DNA of 64,000 bases from Anticarsia gemmatalis (lineage: Eukaryota > Arthropoda > Insecta > Lepidoptera > Erebidae). Numbering within the stretch: position 1 is the stretch's first letter; each line of letters begins with the position of its first letter. The stretch is from positions 1,996,501 to 2,060,500 of the forward strand of contig NC_134757.1 of NCBI RefSeq assembly GCF_050436995.1, read 5' to 3'. The position numbers and the translations under genes were made by a program. Positions 50,401 through 52,359 of this stretch are shown here, piece by piece. The notes beneath the pieces are model-generated. The model was not told the DNA's origin, ran no database searches, and saw only the letters and a list, made by a program, of their open reading frames with translations.

Positions 50401-50954
50401 CGAGTGTTTTCTTTTTTATTCATACGAATGTGCGAGGCTTGAATTAACTTTTGATGTGCCAGTAATTGAGGAGCGAAATTGGAACGCTTTTGCTTTTTAT
50501 TTGGAAATGTTTTCGTTGTCGTTGCTCTTACAATATTGTATTGTTGTGTGTTTATAACTTTACCAACACAGTCACATATAGAATGCTAAAATACAGAAAT
50601 GTGTAATATTATGAAGATGTCACTTGTTGCCCACTTAAAATTAAAATAGGATTAAAGTAACTCTAACCCTATATTATAAAGAACTACTAAATAAAATGAT
50701 TCCACTTTCTTCCCCTTATTTTAAAGGTATCAAACATTGTAATAAAACCAATCATTTTCCTACCGTTTCTTAATTCTAAACATTTGCCTGCCAAGTTCAT
50801 ATGTGTCAGAATCTTACCTGATTAGTAGTGAGATCCCACTGGTCGGCGACGAAGGAGTGCCTGCTGTACAGGAACACGGGCACCTGGTGGTCTTTGACGG
50901 GAGTGGGGTCGCTGTTCACCCTCACCACGGTCAGGTGGGTCGTCGTCGTGCCCA
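2282..50954 (-). CDS. Nprl2: Nprl2, GATOR1 complex subunit: last five coding exons, 5' end outside window
   Basis: The coding sequence joins complement 50954-50818, 4794-4651, 4342-4258, 3187-3018 and 2464-2282. Every intron is GT-AG and the phases agree, giving about 238 residues and a TAA stop. I recognise the family from QWDLTTNQ joined directly to ILPYIDGF, then SLVRACVQNLVYYGVVTLVP, TVRDLCRRMKPQELAINERK, GLIRRVYK joined to YP, and a C-terminal tail resembling the known NPRL2 C-terminus. From family knowledge: NPRL2 pairs with NPRL3 and DEPDC5/Iml1 at the lysosome in GATOR1, the GTPase-activating complex for RagA/B that turns TORC1 down when amino acids are short. The window holds only the C-terminal part, including the winged-helix region. 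The N-terminal longin domain and the catalytic arginine finger are encoded by exons not seen here. A 46-kb intron separates the first exon in the window from the other four. No frameshift or internal stop is seen, so the gene looks functional. Confidence 0.93.
2465..3017 (-). other. Nprl2: Nprl2 intron, 553 bp
   Basis: Donor AAG|GTAAAGAAT at 3018/3017 and acceptor TTTTCCAG ending at 2465. AT-rich, with no recognisable repeat or coding segment inside. Confidence 0.88.
3018..3187 (-). CDS. Nprl2: Nprl2 exon, winged-helix region
   Basis: 170 nt between the acceptor CATTTGTTCCCAG and the donor AAG|GTAAAG. It starts with two bases completing a proline codon split with the upstream exon, then 56 codons beginning RQLPKVSDLFRMYAGMTYGS and ending GLIRRVYK. 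The TVRDLC, INERKLVLFG and GLIRRVYK blocks are conserved in NPRL2 and form the winged helix-turn-helix part of the C-terminal domain. GC content is clearly above the surrounding introns. Confidence 0.95.
3188..4257 (-). other. Nprl2: Nprl2 intron, 1,070 bp, with a GC-richer patch
   Basis: Donor CAC|GTAAGTGT at 4258/4257 and acceptor TGTTCCCAG at 3188. Mostly AT-rich. A GC-richer patch at about 3795-3990 holds CCCGGGGTCACACGACCCG and TCTATTTATAGACC (a 14-bp perfect palindrome). I cannot assign it to a repeat or a gene. Confidence 0.85.
4258..4342 (-). CDS. Nprl2: Nprl2 short exon
   Basis: 85 nt: 28 codons plus one base, from the acceptor TTACTTGCAG to the donor CAC|GTAAGTGT. It encodes VYSATPKLRQLTRC, AGLQRQCVEFCARS, then the first base of a Pro codon. 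It corresponds to the NPRL2 linker after QY(S/C), where the family has a Tyr-x-x-Thr-Pro-Lys motif followed by a helix. Phase 0 at its start and phase 1 at its end fit both neighbours exactly. Confidence 0.92.
4343..4650 (-). other. Nprl2: Nprl2 intron, 308 bp
   Basis: Donor GCT|GTAAGTTTA and acceptor TTACTTGCAG. No repeat or other feature seen. Confidence 0.88.
4651..4794 (-). CDS. Nprl2: Nprl2 exon immediately downstream of the giant intron
   Basis: 144 nt, 48 codons in phase 0. The acceptor CATGCTTGTTCTAG precedes ATCCTGCCA and the donor is GCT|GTAAGTTTA. It encodes ILPYIDGFNHVSKIAALTDV, EISLVRACVQNLVYYGVVTL and VPIFQYCA. These are among the best conserved NPRL2 stretches: the ILP-x-IDG block, the helix carrying VRxxxQNL, and YYGVVTLV. 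In known NPRL2 proteins it follows QWDLTT-x-Q directly, and that motif is encoded at 50818-50954. The two exons are therefore neighbours in the mRNA despite lying 46 kb apart. Confidence 0.95.
5238..5297. repeat. Short imperfect palindrome
   Basis: ATCCGCACA at the left returns inverted as TGTGCGGAT at the right, with ATATT/AATAT and CGTACG/CGTACG pairing toward the centre. It could be a degenerate MITE core or a chance cruciform. Confidence 0.5.
5471..5662 (-). repeat. SINE family 2 (tRNA-derived), near full length
   Basis: Read on the minus strand it begins TCCGTGGCGCAGTGGTTGAG, a tRNA A-box-like start. It continues to a B-box-like GTGGGCTCGATTCCCAT, then the family tail CTTTGTGTCCATTGCTTGTA and CCCCGCGAGAGCAAGGGCTT. 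It lacks a proper cloverleaf 3' half and is followed by the tail shared with other copies, so it is a SINE rather than a tRNA gene. Confidence 0.8.
6430..6650 (+). mobile_element. Degenerate Helitron-like or LINE-tail fragment
   Basis: Carries the pattern AATGTATGGATGTTTGTTAC, then CTTGACGGATGATGATAAAA and a late GGCATAGTCGCAGGCAAAAT before CTAG. This is a decayed version of the family B Helitron layout seen at 7358 and 37537. Confidence 0.4.
7358..7561 (-). mobile_element. Non-autonomous Helitron, family B
   Basis: Minus-strand ends are TCCGTACTAATATTATAAAT and a 3' end GGACGAAGTCGCGGG...CTAG. Helitrons begin TC and end CTRR after a small GC-rich hairpin, and insert between A and T. Here a T follows the TC end on the plus strand and an A precedes CTAG, as expected. 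It carries the tetranucleotide run (GACA)n inside. No coding capacity. Confidence 0.75.
7562..9097. other. Unique intron sequence with one CpG-dense islet
   Basis: Mostly AT-rich without recognisable elements. The exception is 7600-7690, which has many CpG dinucleotides (for example GACCGGCGCGCACGC). No exon or repeat recognised. Confidence 0.45.
9098..9442 (-). other. Unidentified 114-codon open frame
   Basis: The C-terminal half (HATRVVGLYDGGRKVTVIDG) is less biased toward Asn/Lys/Ile than the AT-rich background, which hints at former coding. The N-terminal half looks like chance sequence. I recognise no family and see no splice signals supporting it. It could be a fragment of an old transposon ORF or pure chance. 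Confidence 0.15.
10161..10173. promoter_or_regulatory. Tandem CACGTG E-boxes
   Basis: CACGTGACACGTG contains two palindromic E-boxes separated by one base, inside the giant Nprl2 intron. CACGTG is bound by bHLH factors such as CLOCK-CYCLE, MYC-MAX and MITF/TFEB. Function here is inference. Confidence 0.35.
10269..10410 (+). repeat. SINE family 2, internally deleted
   Basis: Starts TTCGTGGTACAGTGGTTAAG, lacks the B-box half of the head, then runs into TTTCGGGTCTGTTTGTACTT and AAAAGTCCCCGCGACACAAG, ending in the GCAAT-TAAGTGCGG tail shared with 39572 and 49889. Confidence 0.75.
10800..11235. repeat. Direct repeat pair flanking a tRNA-like SINE segment
   Basis: About 110 bp at 10800-10910 recur diverged at 11120-11230. 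Both end in GAACG(A/T)CTTGTAGACATAAACA and contain ATGGCTCT(T/C)AC. Between them lies a minus-strand tRNA-like block at about 11030-11095 with GGTTTCGAACC as a candidate B box. This could be a tandem duplication or two insertions of one composite repeat. Confidence 0.5.
11236..12104. other. Intron sequence with no clear feature
   Basis: AT-rich. A degenerate piece of the interspersed repeat family X (ATGTATGGACGTGAATGAAA, ATCGTACC-like) is possible at 11640-11700. Nothing else is supported. Confidence 0.35.
12105..12222 (-). repeat. SINE family 1, head half
   Basis: On the minus strand it has the A-box-like AGCCGAGTGGTTAAAGTTAG and the B-box-like CGCAGGTTCGAATCCGAGGC, followed by AACACACCAAT. 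It matches the head of the full copy at 60065-60365; the tail half is missing. Confidence 0.8.
12738..12974 (-). mobile_element. Non-autonomous Helitron, family A
   Basis: Starts TCTATACTAATATTATAAAG and ends CGCAAGCGAAGTTGCGCGGG-TCAGCTAG on the minus strand. CGCAA/TTGCG forms the terminal hairpin before CTAG, and the element sits between A and T. A (TTTG)n run follows the 5' end. The open frame over most of it is not a protein gene. Confidence 0.88.
13721..13766 (+). repeat. SINE family 1 tail, decayed
   Basis: TTGGAAGGAGGCAATGCCCA then GCCGTGAATCAGTAAAGGGC matches the family tail with several changes. Confidence 0.45.
14021..14110. mobile_element. MITE (CCCCCGG family), internally reduced
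   Basis: Begins CCCCTGGTTTCTTAG-TACATTTAGCGGTAGTTTATC and ends AAAAACCGGGGT. A TA lies directly at the left. The left arm matches the copies at 42973 and 57267, while most of the right arm has been lost. Confidence 0.6.
14246..14302 (+). repeat. SINE family 1 tail
   Basis: CCTCCCTCGATTGGGAGGAG then ACCCTTGCCCAGTAGTGGGA and TAATGGGTT. This is a 5'-truncated family 1 insertion. Confidence 0.75.
14720..16130. other. Intron sequence, no gene; one stem-loop
   Basis: No recognisable coding or repeat. At 15909-15947 an 18-bp imperfect stem (GAAAAGATGTTTTTACAG against CTGTAAAAACGACTTTTC) closes on a 3-nt loop. Confidence 0.4.
16140..16675. repeat. GC-richer repeat-derived block with inverted arms
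   Basis: Starts near AGGGACACACTGGGAGCC. Arms at 16325-16351 and 16401-16426 pair imperfectly, with ATACAAAT at one end and ATTTGTAT at the other. At 16535-16590 lies a truncated copy of the small element at 62721-62787 (shared core CCAGGCTGATCATTTC). At 16610-16640 GGTCCCCGGTTCGAGTC looks like a tRNA-type B box. Probably several old insertions side by side. Confidence 0.5.
17577..17647. promoter_or_regulatory. Three nuclear-receptor half-sites in 71 bp
   Basis: TCAAGGTCA at 17577-17585, then TGACCTTG at 17598-17605 and 17640-17647 on the opposite orientation. The extended half-site TCAAGGTCA is bound by monomeric receptors such as FTZ-F1, ERR and HR3/HR39. The two downstream sites sit in a short repeated context (GTGACCTTGTAC-GTG). 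Confidence 0.45.
18646..18781 (+). repeat. 5S-rRNA-like SINE copy
   Basis: GGTTAAGCAACCTTCGGCGC and GATGGGTGACCGC correspond to the 3' half of 5S rRNA (AAGCAAC...GATGGGTGACCGC). A non-5S tail follows (TGTCCTGGTTGTTGTCGATT). Three further copies are in the window. Confidence 0.65.
19232..19340 (-). repeat. 5S-rRNA-like SINE copy, diverged
   Basis: On the minus strand: GGGTTAAGCAACCTA, then TCTATGGATGG, AGAGCTGAGCGTTTCC and CATGTAAAAAGTCGTAG. The order of blocks matches the copies at 43998 and 63238, with more substitutions. Confidence 0.55.
19726..19855 (+). repeat. Interspersed repeat family X copy
   Basis: Blocks AAGAACGCCACTTG, ACGATCCTTACAAACTTCCC, CATCTTGTCATACAGGACCG and CCGGTTACGAGT are shared with 35333, 39365, 40052 and, inverted, 63640, 37189 and 34356. 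Class unknown: no tRNA-like head and no terminal inverted repeat seen. Confidence 0.65.
19950..20060 (-). mobile_element. Helitron-like fragment with (TATCTTG)n
   Basis: GAAAACCGTATGAAATTCCG then TTCAGTAGATTTTAGG and CTATCGCGACGCG is a common decayed layout in this window (compare 25915 and 38130). Three tandem TATCTTG units precede it. Confidence 0.4.
20584..20866 (-). mobile_element. Non-autonomous Helitron, family A, duplicated 5' terminus
   Basis: Ends CTAG with the CGCAA/TTGCG hairpin and starts at TCTATACTAATATTA. The outermost 15-16 bp of the start are present twice in tandem (20836-20866). The (TTTG)n tract is long, with one interruption. Confidence 0.87.
20926..21194 (-). mobile_element. 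Helitron-like, family B, diverged
   Basis: Plus-strand CTAGCTTTTACTCGCGACTC at one end and GCATTCATAACATTAGTAGG at the other, with ATTTCATCAAAATCCGTTCA between. It contains an internal inverted pair around GCGTATAGGGTAC / GTATCCTATACGC. Confidence 0.6.
21340..22280. other. Intron sequence, nothing recognised
   Basis: AT-rich. No repeat signature or credible coding frame seen. Confidence 0.4.
22284..22664 (+). CDS. Unidentified 126-codon ORF inside the Nprl2 intron
   Basis: Runs ATG to TAA in the antisense direction to Nprl2. Residues about 35-120 (AREKKWQETHDQHPILLISR, YPNYATVQLLRKYRYIFPSI, NGKRQIIRTDKCYLNHYYFA) use mixed codons including CGT and CGC arginines and GC-ending codons, unlike the chance frames nearby. 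The N-terminal 30 residues are more hydrophobic and the extreme C-terminus is a Leu run. A good donor sequence (C|GTAAGTAAT) overlaps its end. I recognise no family. It could be a small nested gene, an exon, a captured transposon or viral fragment, or chance. Confidence 0.25.
   Translation: MLLNISKIKAKHALFHKLKQVFEIVIVFIIYHRFGKAVAREKKWQETHDQHPILLISRYPNYATVQLLRKYRYIFPSIYRGIATNEPITYNGKRQIIRTDKCYLNHYYFALSDLPVVLYLLLLSRK
22859..23066 (+). mobile_element. Helitron-like, family B/C, plus orientation
   Basis: Starts TCCTAAGCTTAATATTATAA and ends CGCGGACGGAGTCGCGAGCA-TTAGCTAG. CGCG/CGCG form a short terminal hairpin before CTAG. Confidence 0.65.
23128..23347. mobile_element. Mariner-type MITE, ~220 bp with ~50-bp inverted ends
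   Basis: The left end, GTCGGGGAAAAAGTCTTTTC, returns inverted at the right as GAAAAGACTTTTTCCCCGAC. Pairing continues through the ATTATA(C/G) and GTATGTATGAACTT segments on both sides. TA dinucleotides flank both ends, matching Tc1/mariner target duplication. The AT-rich tandem stretch just left (23080-23125) repeats TAATATTATAGTA. Confidence 0.8.
24180..25078. other. Intron sequence, nothing recognised
   Basis: AT-rich with a short poly(A) at 24450. The ~70-codon frames are chance-like. Confidence 0.4.
25079..25290 (-). mobile_element. Non-autonomous Helitron, family B
   Basis: Plus-strand CTAGAGGCCGCCCGCGACTT...CGTCCGCG at one end and CTCATTTATAATATTAGCAG-GA at the other. Very close to the copy at 37537, sharing CTTCAGCTACCTA and ATTTCATCG. 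Confidence 0.82.
25794..25883 (+). repeat. SINE family 1, 3' half
   Basis: CGCACTTGGCCAGCGTGGTG, then AACCCCTCCCCCTTGTTTGG and the tail AGACCCTTGCCCTGCAGTCG-GACACTAATGGGTTAA. The tRNA-like head is missing. Confidence 0.75.
25915..26035 (-). mobile_element. Helitron-like fragment
   Basis: GTTTGCGATAAACTCGG, TCGGACGGATTTTCATGCGG and TTTTTACTGATTGATAGTG match the decayed layout at 38130-38215. Confidence 0.4.
26536..26612 (-). repeat. SINE family 2, tail only
   Basis: Minus strand: TCGTACTTTGTGTCCGTTGT, TTGTATGCTTGTTAAAGATC and CCAAGTGCGGGAGTTGTC. No tRNA head. Confidence 0.6.
27320..27560 (+). mobile_element. Non-autonomous Helitron, family A
   Basis: Begins A|TCTATACTAATATTATAAAG with (TTTG)n, then CGCGCTAATCTCAGGAACTA, and ends GACGCAAGCGAAATTGCGCG-GGTCAGCTAG|T. 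The CGCAA/TTGCG hairpin is intact. Confidence 0.9.
28532..28808 (-). repeat. SINE family 1, near full length
   Basis: Minus strand: tRNA-like head with AGTTAAGTGGTTTAAGC and GTCAAAGGTTCGTATCCGAG, a middle with AGAAATAATTGTCACTTATT, and the tail GGGAGGAGAGCTTTGCCCAC. Older than the copy at 60065, judging by substitutions. Confidence 0.82.
29318..29987. mobile_element. hAT-type non-autonomous transposon, 670 bp, 8-bp target duplication
   Basis: Ends CAGTGTTGGG...GCCCAACACTG are terminal inverted repeats. They are flanked on both sides by the exact 8-bp direct repeat GTTGCCAC (29310-29317 and 29988-29995), which is diagnostic of hAT insertion. Subterminal regions are arrays of TAGTCATGA / TCATGATTGA motifs in both orientations, about 200 bp on the left and 140 bp on the right. 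No transposase frame is present. Confidence 0.92.
30000..31650. other. Intron sequence, no gene recognised
   Basis: AT-rich except for 30040-30110 (GGGACCGGCGAAGGGAAC). Frames at 30807-30998 and 31013-31207 look like chance. Confidence 0.35.
31657..31696. repeat. Perfect 17-bp hairpin
   Basis: CTTCAACCTTGTTAATT pairs exactly with AATTAACAAGGTTGAAG across a 6-nt loop. Too short in stem and loop for a canonical pre-miRNA; possibly a MITE remnant. Confidence 0.6.
32649..32885 (+). mobile_element. Degenerate Helitron-like element
   Basis: TCTATACTAATATTTTCAAT at the start, then TTGTATGGATAAATGTTTGT, AAACAACTGAAAGGATTTCG and TTTATCGCGGGAAAATATTT-TCACGCG near the end. The terminal CTAG is lost. 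Confidence 0.5.
33128..33248 (-). repeat. SINE family 2, tRNA-like head region
   Basis: Minus strand: TCCGTGGCGCAGTGGCTTAG, then GTGGGTTCGAGTCCCACACG, then ATTATTTGTGCGATACACAA and TTTCGGGTCTGG. The well-kept A and B boxes resemble a tRNA, but the repeat tail and absence of a 3' acceptor match argue for a SINE. Confidence 0.8.
33755..33970 (-). mobile_element. Decayed Helitron-like element
   Basis: CTTGCCTGTGACTTTGCCCG at one end and TTTCGCATTTATGATATTAG-TAAGGAT at the other, the same end pattern as family B. Confidence 0.5.
34356..34413 (-). repeat. Family X fragment
   Basis: GGCGTTCGTTAGTTACTGCC then TATGTGAAAAAGGCGTGATT-TTATG is the start of family X read on the opposite strand. Confidence 0.5.
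34804..35085 (+). mobile_element. (GTCY)n-carrying lepidopteran repeat element
   Basis: Opens TAGGGTACCGTACCCAAAGG, then a (CTGT)n/(CTCT)n tract at 34852-34910, then AGGGCTGTACCTCATAAACC and a close TTCGTACGGAACACTTCGTG-CGCCAGTCCGACACTTGGC-TGGTTTTTT. The microsatellite hitchhiking in a repeat with these ends is known in Lepidoptera. A fragment of the same right end is at 44166-44226. Confidence 0.7.
35333..35465 (+). repeat. Family X copy
   Basis: AAAATCACGGCTTTTCTCCA, then AGAATGCCACTTGGCACGAT and CATCCTGTCATACAGGACCG-CCG. Same block order as at 19726. Confidence 0.65.
35616..35726. repeat. Near-perfect 111-bp palindrome (55-bp arms, 1-nt centre)
   Basis: Arms 35616-35670 and 35672-35726 are exact reverse complements around the single T at 35671. 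Each arm contains CAAAAAATACGTATTATTTA-type sequence and, near the centre, AAGCACTTTTAT / ATAAAAGTGCTT. No mismatch found by eye. Confidence 0.95.
36055..36920 (+). mobile_element. 5'-truncated non-LTR retrotransposon (RT C-terminus and 3'UTR)
   Basis: An open frame from about 36061 to the TAA at 36526-36528 reads LLEYCILAWGG, LERAQRAVLKTMIKKPFRYP and QVLSVRRLFIKRLILLAH. This is the typical end of a LINE reverse transcriptase, downstream of the catalytic core. A ~380-bp 3' tail follows and ends in repeats of ATTAAAG near 36890-36910, as in elements with short tandem tails. The catalytic YADD part and the endonuclease are absent, so it is dead. Clade not assignable by eye. Confidence 0.85.
37189..37262 (-). 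repeat. Family X fragment
   Basis: GGTCCTGTATGACAATATGT then ATGGATGTGAATGAAGCAAA and CTTACCAATGGGAGTTCTT is the distal part of family X inverted. Confidence 0.55.
37537..37769 (-). mobile_element. Non-autonomous Helitron, family B
   Basis: CTAGAGGCCGCCCGCGACTT at one end and ACTTTCGCATTTATAATATT-AGTAGGA at the other. Strong match to 25079-25290 and 7358-7561. A (CATA)n run lies near the 5' end. Confidence 0.82.
37770..39360. other. Intron sequence with one Helitron-like scrap
   Basis: 38138-38215 has TCTGATCGCGATAAATTC then CCACTGGACGGAAGCTCATG-CGGTTTTTACC, the decayed Helitron-like layout. The rest is AT-rich without recognised features. Confidence 0.4.
39365..39535 (+). repeat. Family X copy
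   Basis: AAATCACGCTTTTTCCCATA, AACGCCACTTGATACGATCC, CATCTTGTCATACAGGACTG and CCGGTTACGAGTACTACGCA-CCTGACC. The longest copy on its right side, and it abuts the SINE at 39572. Confidence 0.7.
39572..39750 (+). repeat. SINE family 2 copy
   Basis: CTCCATGGCGCACTGGTTTA (A-box region), GTCGTGGGTTCGACTCCCAC (B box), then TTTCGGGTCTGGTTGTGCTT, TGTCCGTTGTTTGTATGTTT, CCCCGCGACACAAGAGCAAT and TTAGTGCGGAG. The anticodon-arm region between the A and B boxes is shortened. Confidence 0.85.
40052..40130 (+). repeat. Family X copy, interrupted
   Basis: AAATCACGCTTTTTTAAACA then AAAGAACGCCACTTGGTACG and ATAACAAACTTTCC. It stops where the poly(T) of the neighbouring LINE end begins. Confidence 0.6.
40131..40321 (-). 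mobile_element. 3' end of a GC-rich non-LTR retrotransposon
   Basis: On the minus strand a GC-rich segment (GGGACGCGGGGTATCCGATT, CGGTATGCCCACGTTAGCTG, GGAACGCCTGGCCGGCGGGA) ends in TTCCCTGAAGC followed by a run of about 10-11 A. Base composition is far from the surroundings, and the poly(A) marks a LINE-type insertion. Confidence 0.7.
40330..41880. other. Intron sequence, nothing recognised
   Basis: AT-rich. The short minus-strand frames look like chance. Confidence 0.4.
42056..42299 (+). mobile_element. Non-autonomous Helitron, family A, damaged 3' end
   Basis: The family A start is present with a small insertion (TCTATACTTTTATACTAATA) and (TTTG)n, and the body matches. A block before CGGGGAAAAA is deleted, and the terminal hairpin has lost its right arm (GACGCAAGCGGGTCAGCTAG). 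Confidence 0.85.
42973..43090. mobile_element. MITE (CCCCCGG family), near-palindromic
   Basis: CCCCCGGTGTCTGAGTACAT and GCGGTAGTTTATCTATTC at the left return inverted as GAATAGATAAATTACCGC and CTCAGAAACCGGGGG at the right, with a short spacer. TA flanks both sides. Second copy at 57267, reduced copy at 14021. Confidence 0.8.
43625..43830. mobile_element. TA-flanked MITE, 206 bp
   Basis: Left CAGTCAGCTCCATAAGTCGC and right AGCGACTTTTGGAGCTGACAG are inverted repeats, with TA at 43623-43624 and 43831-43832. No coding capacity. Tc1/mariner-like by target site. Confidence 0.8.
43998..44165 (+). repeat. 5S-rRNA-like SINE copy, longest
   Basis: AACGATCTGTGGGTTAAGCA, then GCGCGGTCATTACATAGATG and GGTGACCGCATAGTGGTATC, then the family tail GAGCTGGGCTCCTTCGTTCT and GGAGGGCACGTAAAAAG. 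The first two blocks line up with 5S rRNA. Confidence 0.68.
44166..44226 (+). mobile_element. Right-end fragment of the (GTCY)n element
   Basis: GGGACGGAACCCTTCGTGCG then CAACTCGCACTTGGCCGGTT-TTT is the right terminus seen at 35040-35085. It sits directly after the 5S-like SINE. Confidence 0.6.
44230..45440. other. Intron sequence, nothing recognised
   Basis: AT-rich without repeats or coding I can support. Confidence 0.4.
45450..45560. promoter_or_regulatory. CpG-dense islet
   Basis: CCGCACCGGCCGCACGACCG and CGCGCAGCCTAGC lie between an inverted pair (ATAGAGC / GCTCTAT) in otherwise AT-rich DNA. Possibly a cis-regulatory element or an old repeat. No exon signal recognised. Confidence 0.3.
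46625..46765. promoter_or_regulatory. CpG-dense islet with NRF1-like motif
   Basis: GAGCGCTGCGCACGCGCACATGCG-type sequence at 46729-46752 resembles the alternating GCGCAtGCGC site of NRF1/Ewg, common in insect core promoters. A related GAGCGCTGCGCGTGCGC is at 13889-13905. Promoter activity is inference. Confidence 0.3.
46780..48240. other. Intron sequence, nothing firmly recognised
   Basis: 47330-47560 is somewhat GC-richer (TCAGCGACTCGAGCGAGATC, CGGTGGAGCGGCTGCC) and may be an unclassified repeat. No family assigned. Confidence 0.3.
48245..48285 (-). mobile_element. Helitron-like 3' terminus scrap
   Basis: CCGCCCGCGACTTCATCCGC-GTGAAAAGG is the hairpin end of the family B layout. The rest of the element, possibly 48120-48245, is decayed. 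Confidence 0.45.
49889..50030 (+). repeat. SINE family 2, shortened head
   Basis: CCTTCGTGGGGCAGTGATTT, GGTGGGTTCAATTCCTACAC, then GGTCTGGTTGTACTTTGTGT, AAAAGTCCCCGCGACACAAG and AGCAATTCTTAGTGCAGG. Confidence 0.8.
50215..50280. other. CpG-rich islet 0.6 kb from the Nprl2 exon
   Basis: GGGATGTGCGTGCAGTCCGG then TTGACCCGCGCGACG. No coding assignment possible. Confidence 0.3.
50818..50954 (-). CDS. Nprl2: Nprl2 exon upstream of the giant intron
   Basis: 137 nt between the acceptor TTTGTCCAACAG and the donor CAG|GTAAGATTC. It opens with two bases of a split codon, then 45 codons: GTTTTHLTVVRVNSDPTPVK, DHQVPVFLYSRHSFVADQWD and LTTNQ. The IHLK(V)-like strand, a Pro-rich turn, VPVF and QWDLTT-x-Q are the NPRL2 order. 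It ends in phase 0, and the family continues with ILPYIDG, encoded at 4794-4651. The exon is GC-rich in an AT-rich setting. The next upstream exon must end with one base of a split codon; none with the right sequence was found up to 64000. Confidence 0.93.
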
Positions 50955-51194
50955 CTGTTGGACAAAATAAACAACATTTATTATCTGTATTCTTTATGAA
51001 ACAAATACCACAGATTTACGGAATGTAACGAATAGATTCTTAGTGTAAGGAGTTTTTTTTACAAGTATGTACATTTTATTGTTTTATATTCATGAAACAT
51101 GTGGGCATTCGTTGCGATTCTTATTTCGCGTGGTGGTTGTTTTGAACCTGATTTAATTAGTTGTAAACTGTCCCTAAACAAGATTCATCATCCG

Positions 51195-51365
51195 GTATAT
51201 AGCTTATGCCCACGATTTAGTCCGCGTGAAAAGGTTTTCTGTATAGTATCCTGTGTTAATACAGGTTATAAGCTAAGCTAAAATTCGTCCAGTAGATTTT
51301 TCGTGAAAGAGAAACAAACATCCATTCATACTCCAAACTTTCGCATTTAAAACAGTATAAGGAAG
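51195..51365 (-). mobile_element. Decayed Helitron-like element
   Basis: GCCCACGATTTAGTCCGCGT-GAAAAGG at one end, then TTCGTCCAGTAGATTTTTCG, AAACAAACATCCATTCATAC and AAACTTTCGCATTTAAAAC at the other. Family B-like order. Confidence 0.55.
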
Positions 51366-52291
51366 ACGAATTAGTAGGGTATTATTATAAATGGCCATTT
51401 TGATGACTCAAAAGTATTTGCAAATACAAACCACTGGACATCAATATTATATTATAGAGTCCCCTAGCTAAAACCATAAATTGAATAGTTTATAACTCAA
51501 CGAAAAGTCTAGACCACAAGGTAGAATTCTAGACTTTTCTGACAGACCATTTGAATAAATACCGGCTATTTACTCACGTGGCGTGGTCAAGTGTTTAAAT
51601 TGTACTATAGTAACAGGCAGACTATATACAACACCTGTTTGTAATAAAGACAATATTATCTAGTGTAAAATAGTGTATGAGTAATTCCGTATTTTTTAAA
51701 CAACATTTTGTAAAAGACTTATGCCAAATTGGGTAGTTGACTGGGTTAACGAAAAATCATTAAAGTTGTACTCTTAAAAGGTTCATACAAAATGCTCACG
51801 CTGTGCAATTTTTTTTCGTAAATAATATTGAAATTTTAATTGTAGAGTTAGAGTGAAACATTTTATTAGGCACTCATTTTATACAGACGAAATAAGACAC
51901 TGTGACGTCACTATACTGTTTTTCTATACTAAAATGTGTATTTGACATTTTATAAAGAGTAGCTGATTTGACTGGTAGTCAACTACCGTATTTCACCACC
52001 TTGGTTTAAGTACCGATACCTTAACAGAATTAATATCCTATTTCTGCGGTCATGTTATTTGACATTTATCCGTTCGTCGAGAAATTGATTTAGTATTCAT
52101 AATCCAGGCATTATTAAATCACGTACTTTTAACAAGCATAGGTAAATACCACAGATTATCTTATATCATTTCCAATCACATTAATAAATAATGTTAATTT
52201 TATATTCAATACTCAAATAATAAAATATATAAGTTCGCTCAAGTCCGAACTGTTTGATAACAATTTTAAATTTTATATTATGTTTTAACAG

Positions 52292-52353
52292 AGCAATTTA
52301 CGATTCAGTTCTTCTGCGAGGTTCAAAGAAGTTACAATTAAAAGTCGCGGAAG
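52292..52353 (+). other. Candidate 62-nt exon, plus strand
   Basis: A consensus acceptor (TTATGTTTTAACAG) and donor (GAAG|GTAAGTAATA) bracket one open frame in phase 1: AIYDSVLLRGSKKLQLKVAE. The peptide looks like a helix followed by a beta strand and loosely recalls the last helix-strand of PDZ domains, but this is a weak resemblance. It lies antisense to the Nprl2 transcript. It may be chance: both signals are common in AT-rich DNA. Confidence 0.22.
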
Positions 52354-52359
52354 GTAAGT

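Larger units (their letters stand above)
4795..50817 (-). other. Nprl2: Giant Nprl2 intron, 46,023 bp
   Basis: Bounded by the donor CAG|GTAAGATTC at 50818/50817 and the acceptor TTGTTCTAG at 4795. The flanking exons encode peptides that are contiguous in the family, so no missing exon is required inside. The interior is AT-rich and heavily invaded by short transposons listed separately. I see no second Nprl2 copy or obvious nested multi-exon gene. The ORF at 22284-22664 is the only long frame inside that I cannot dismiss. Confidence 0.88.
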
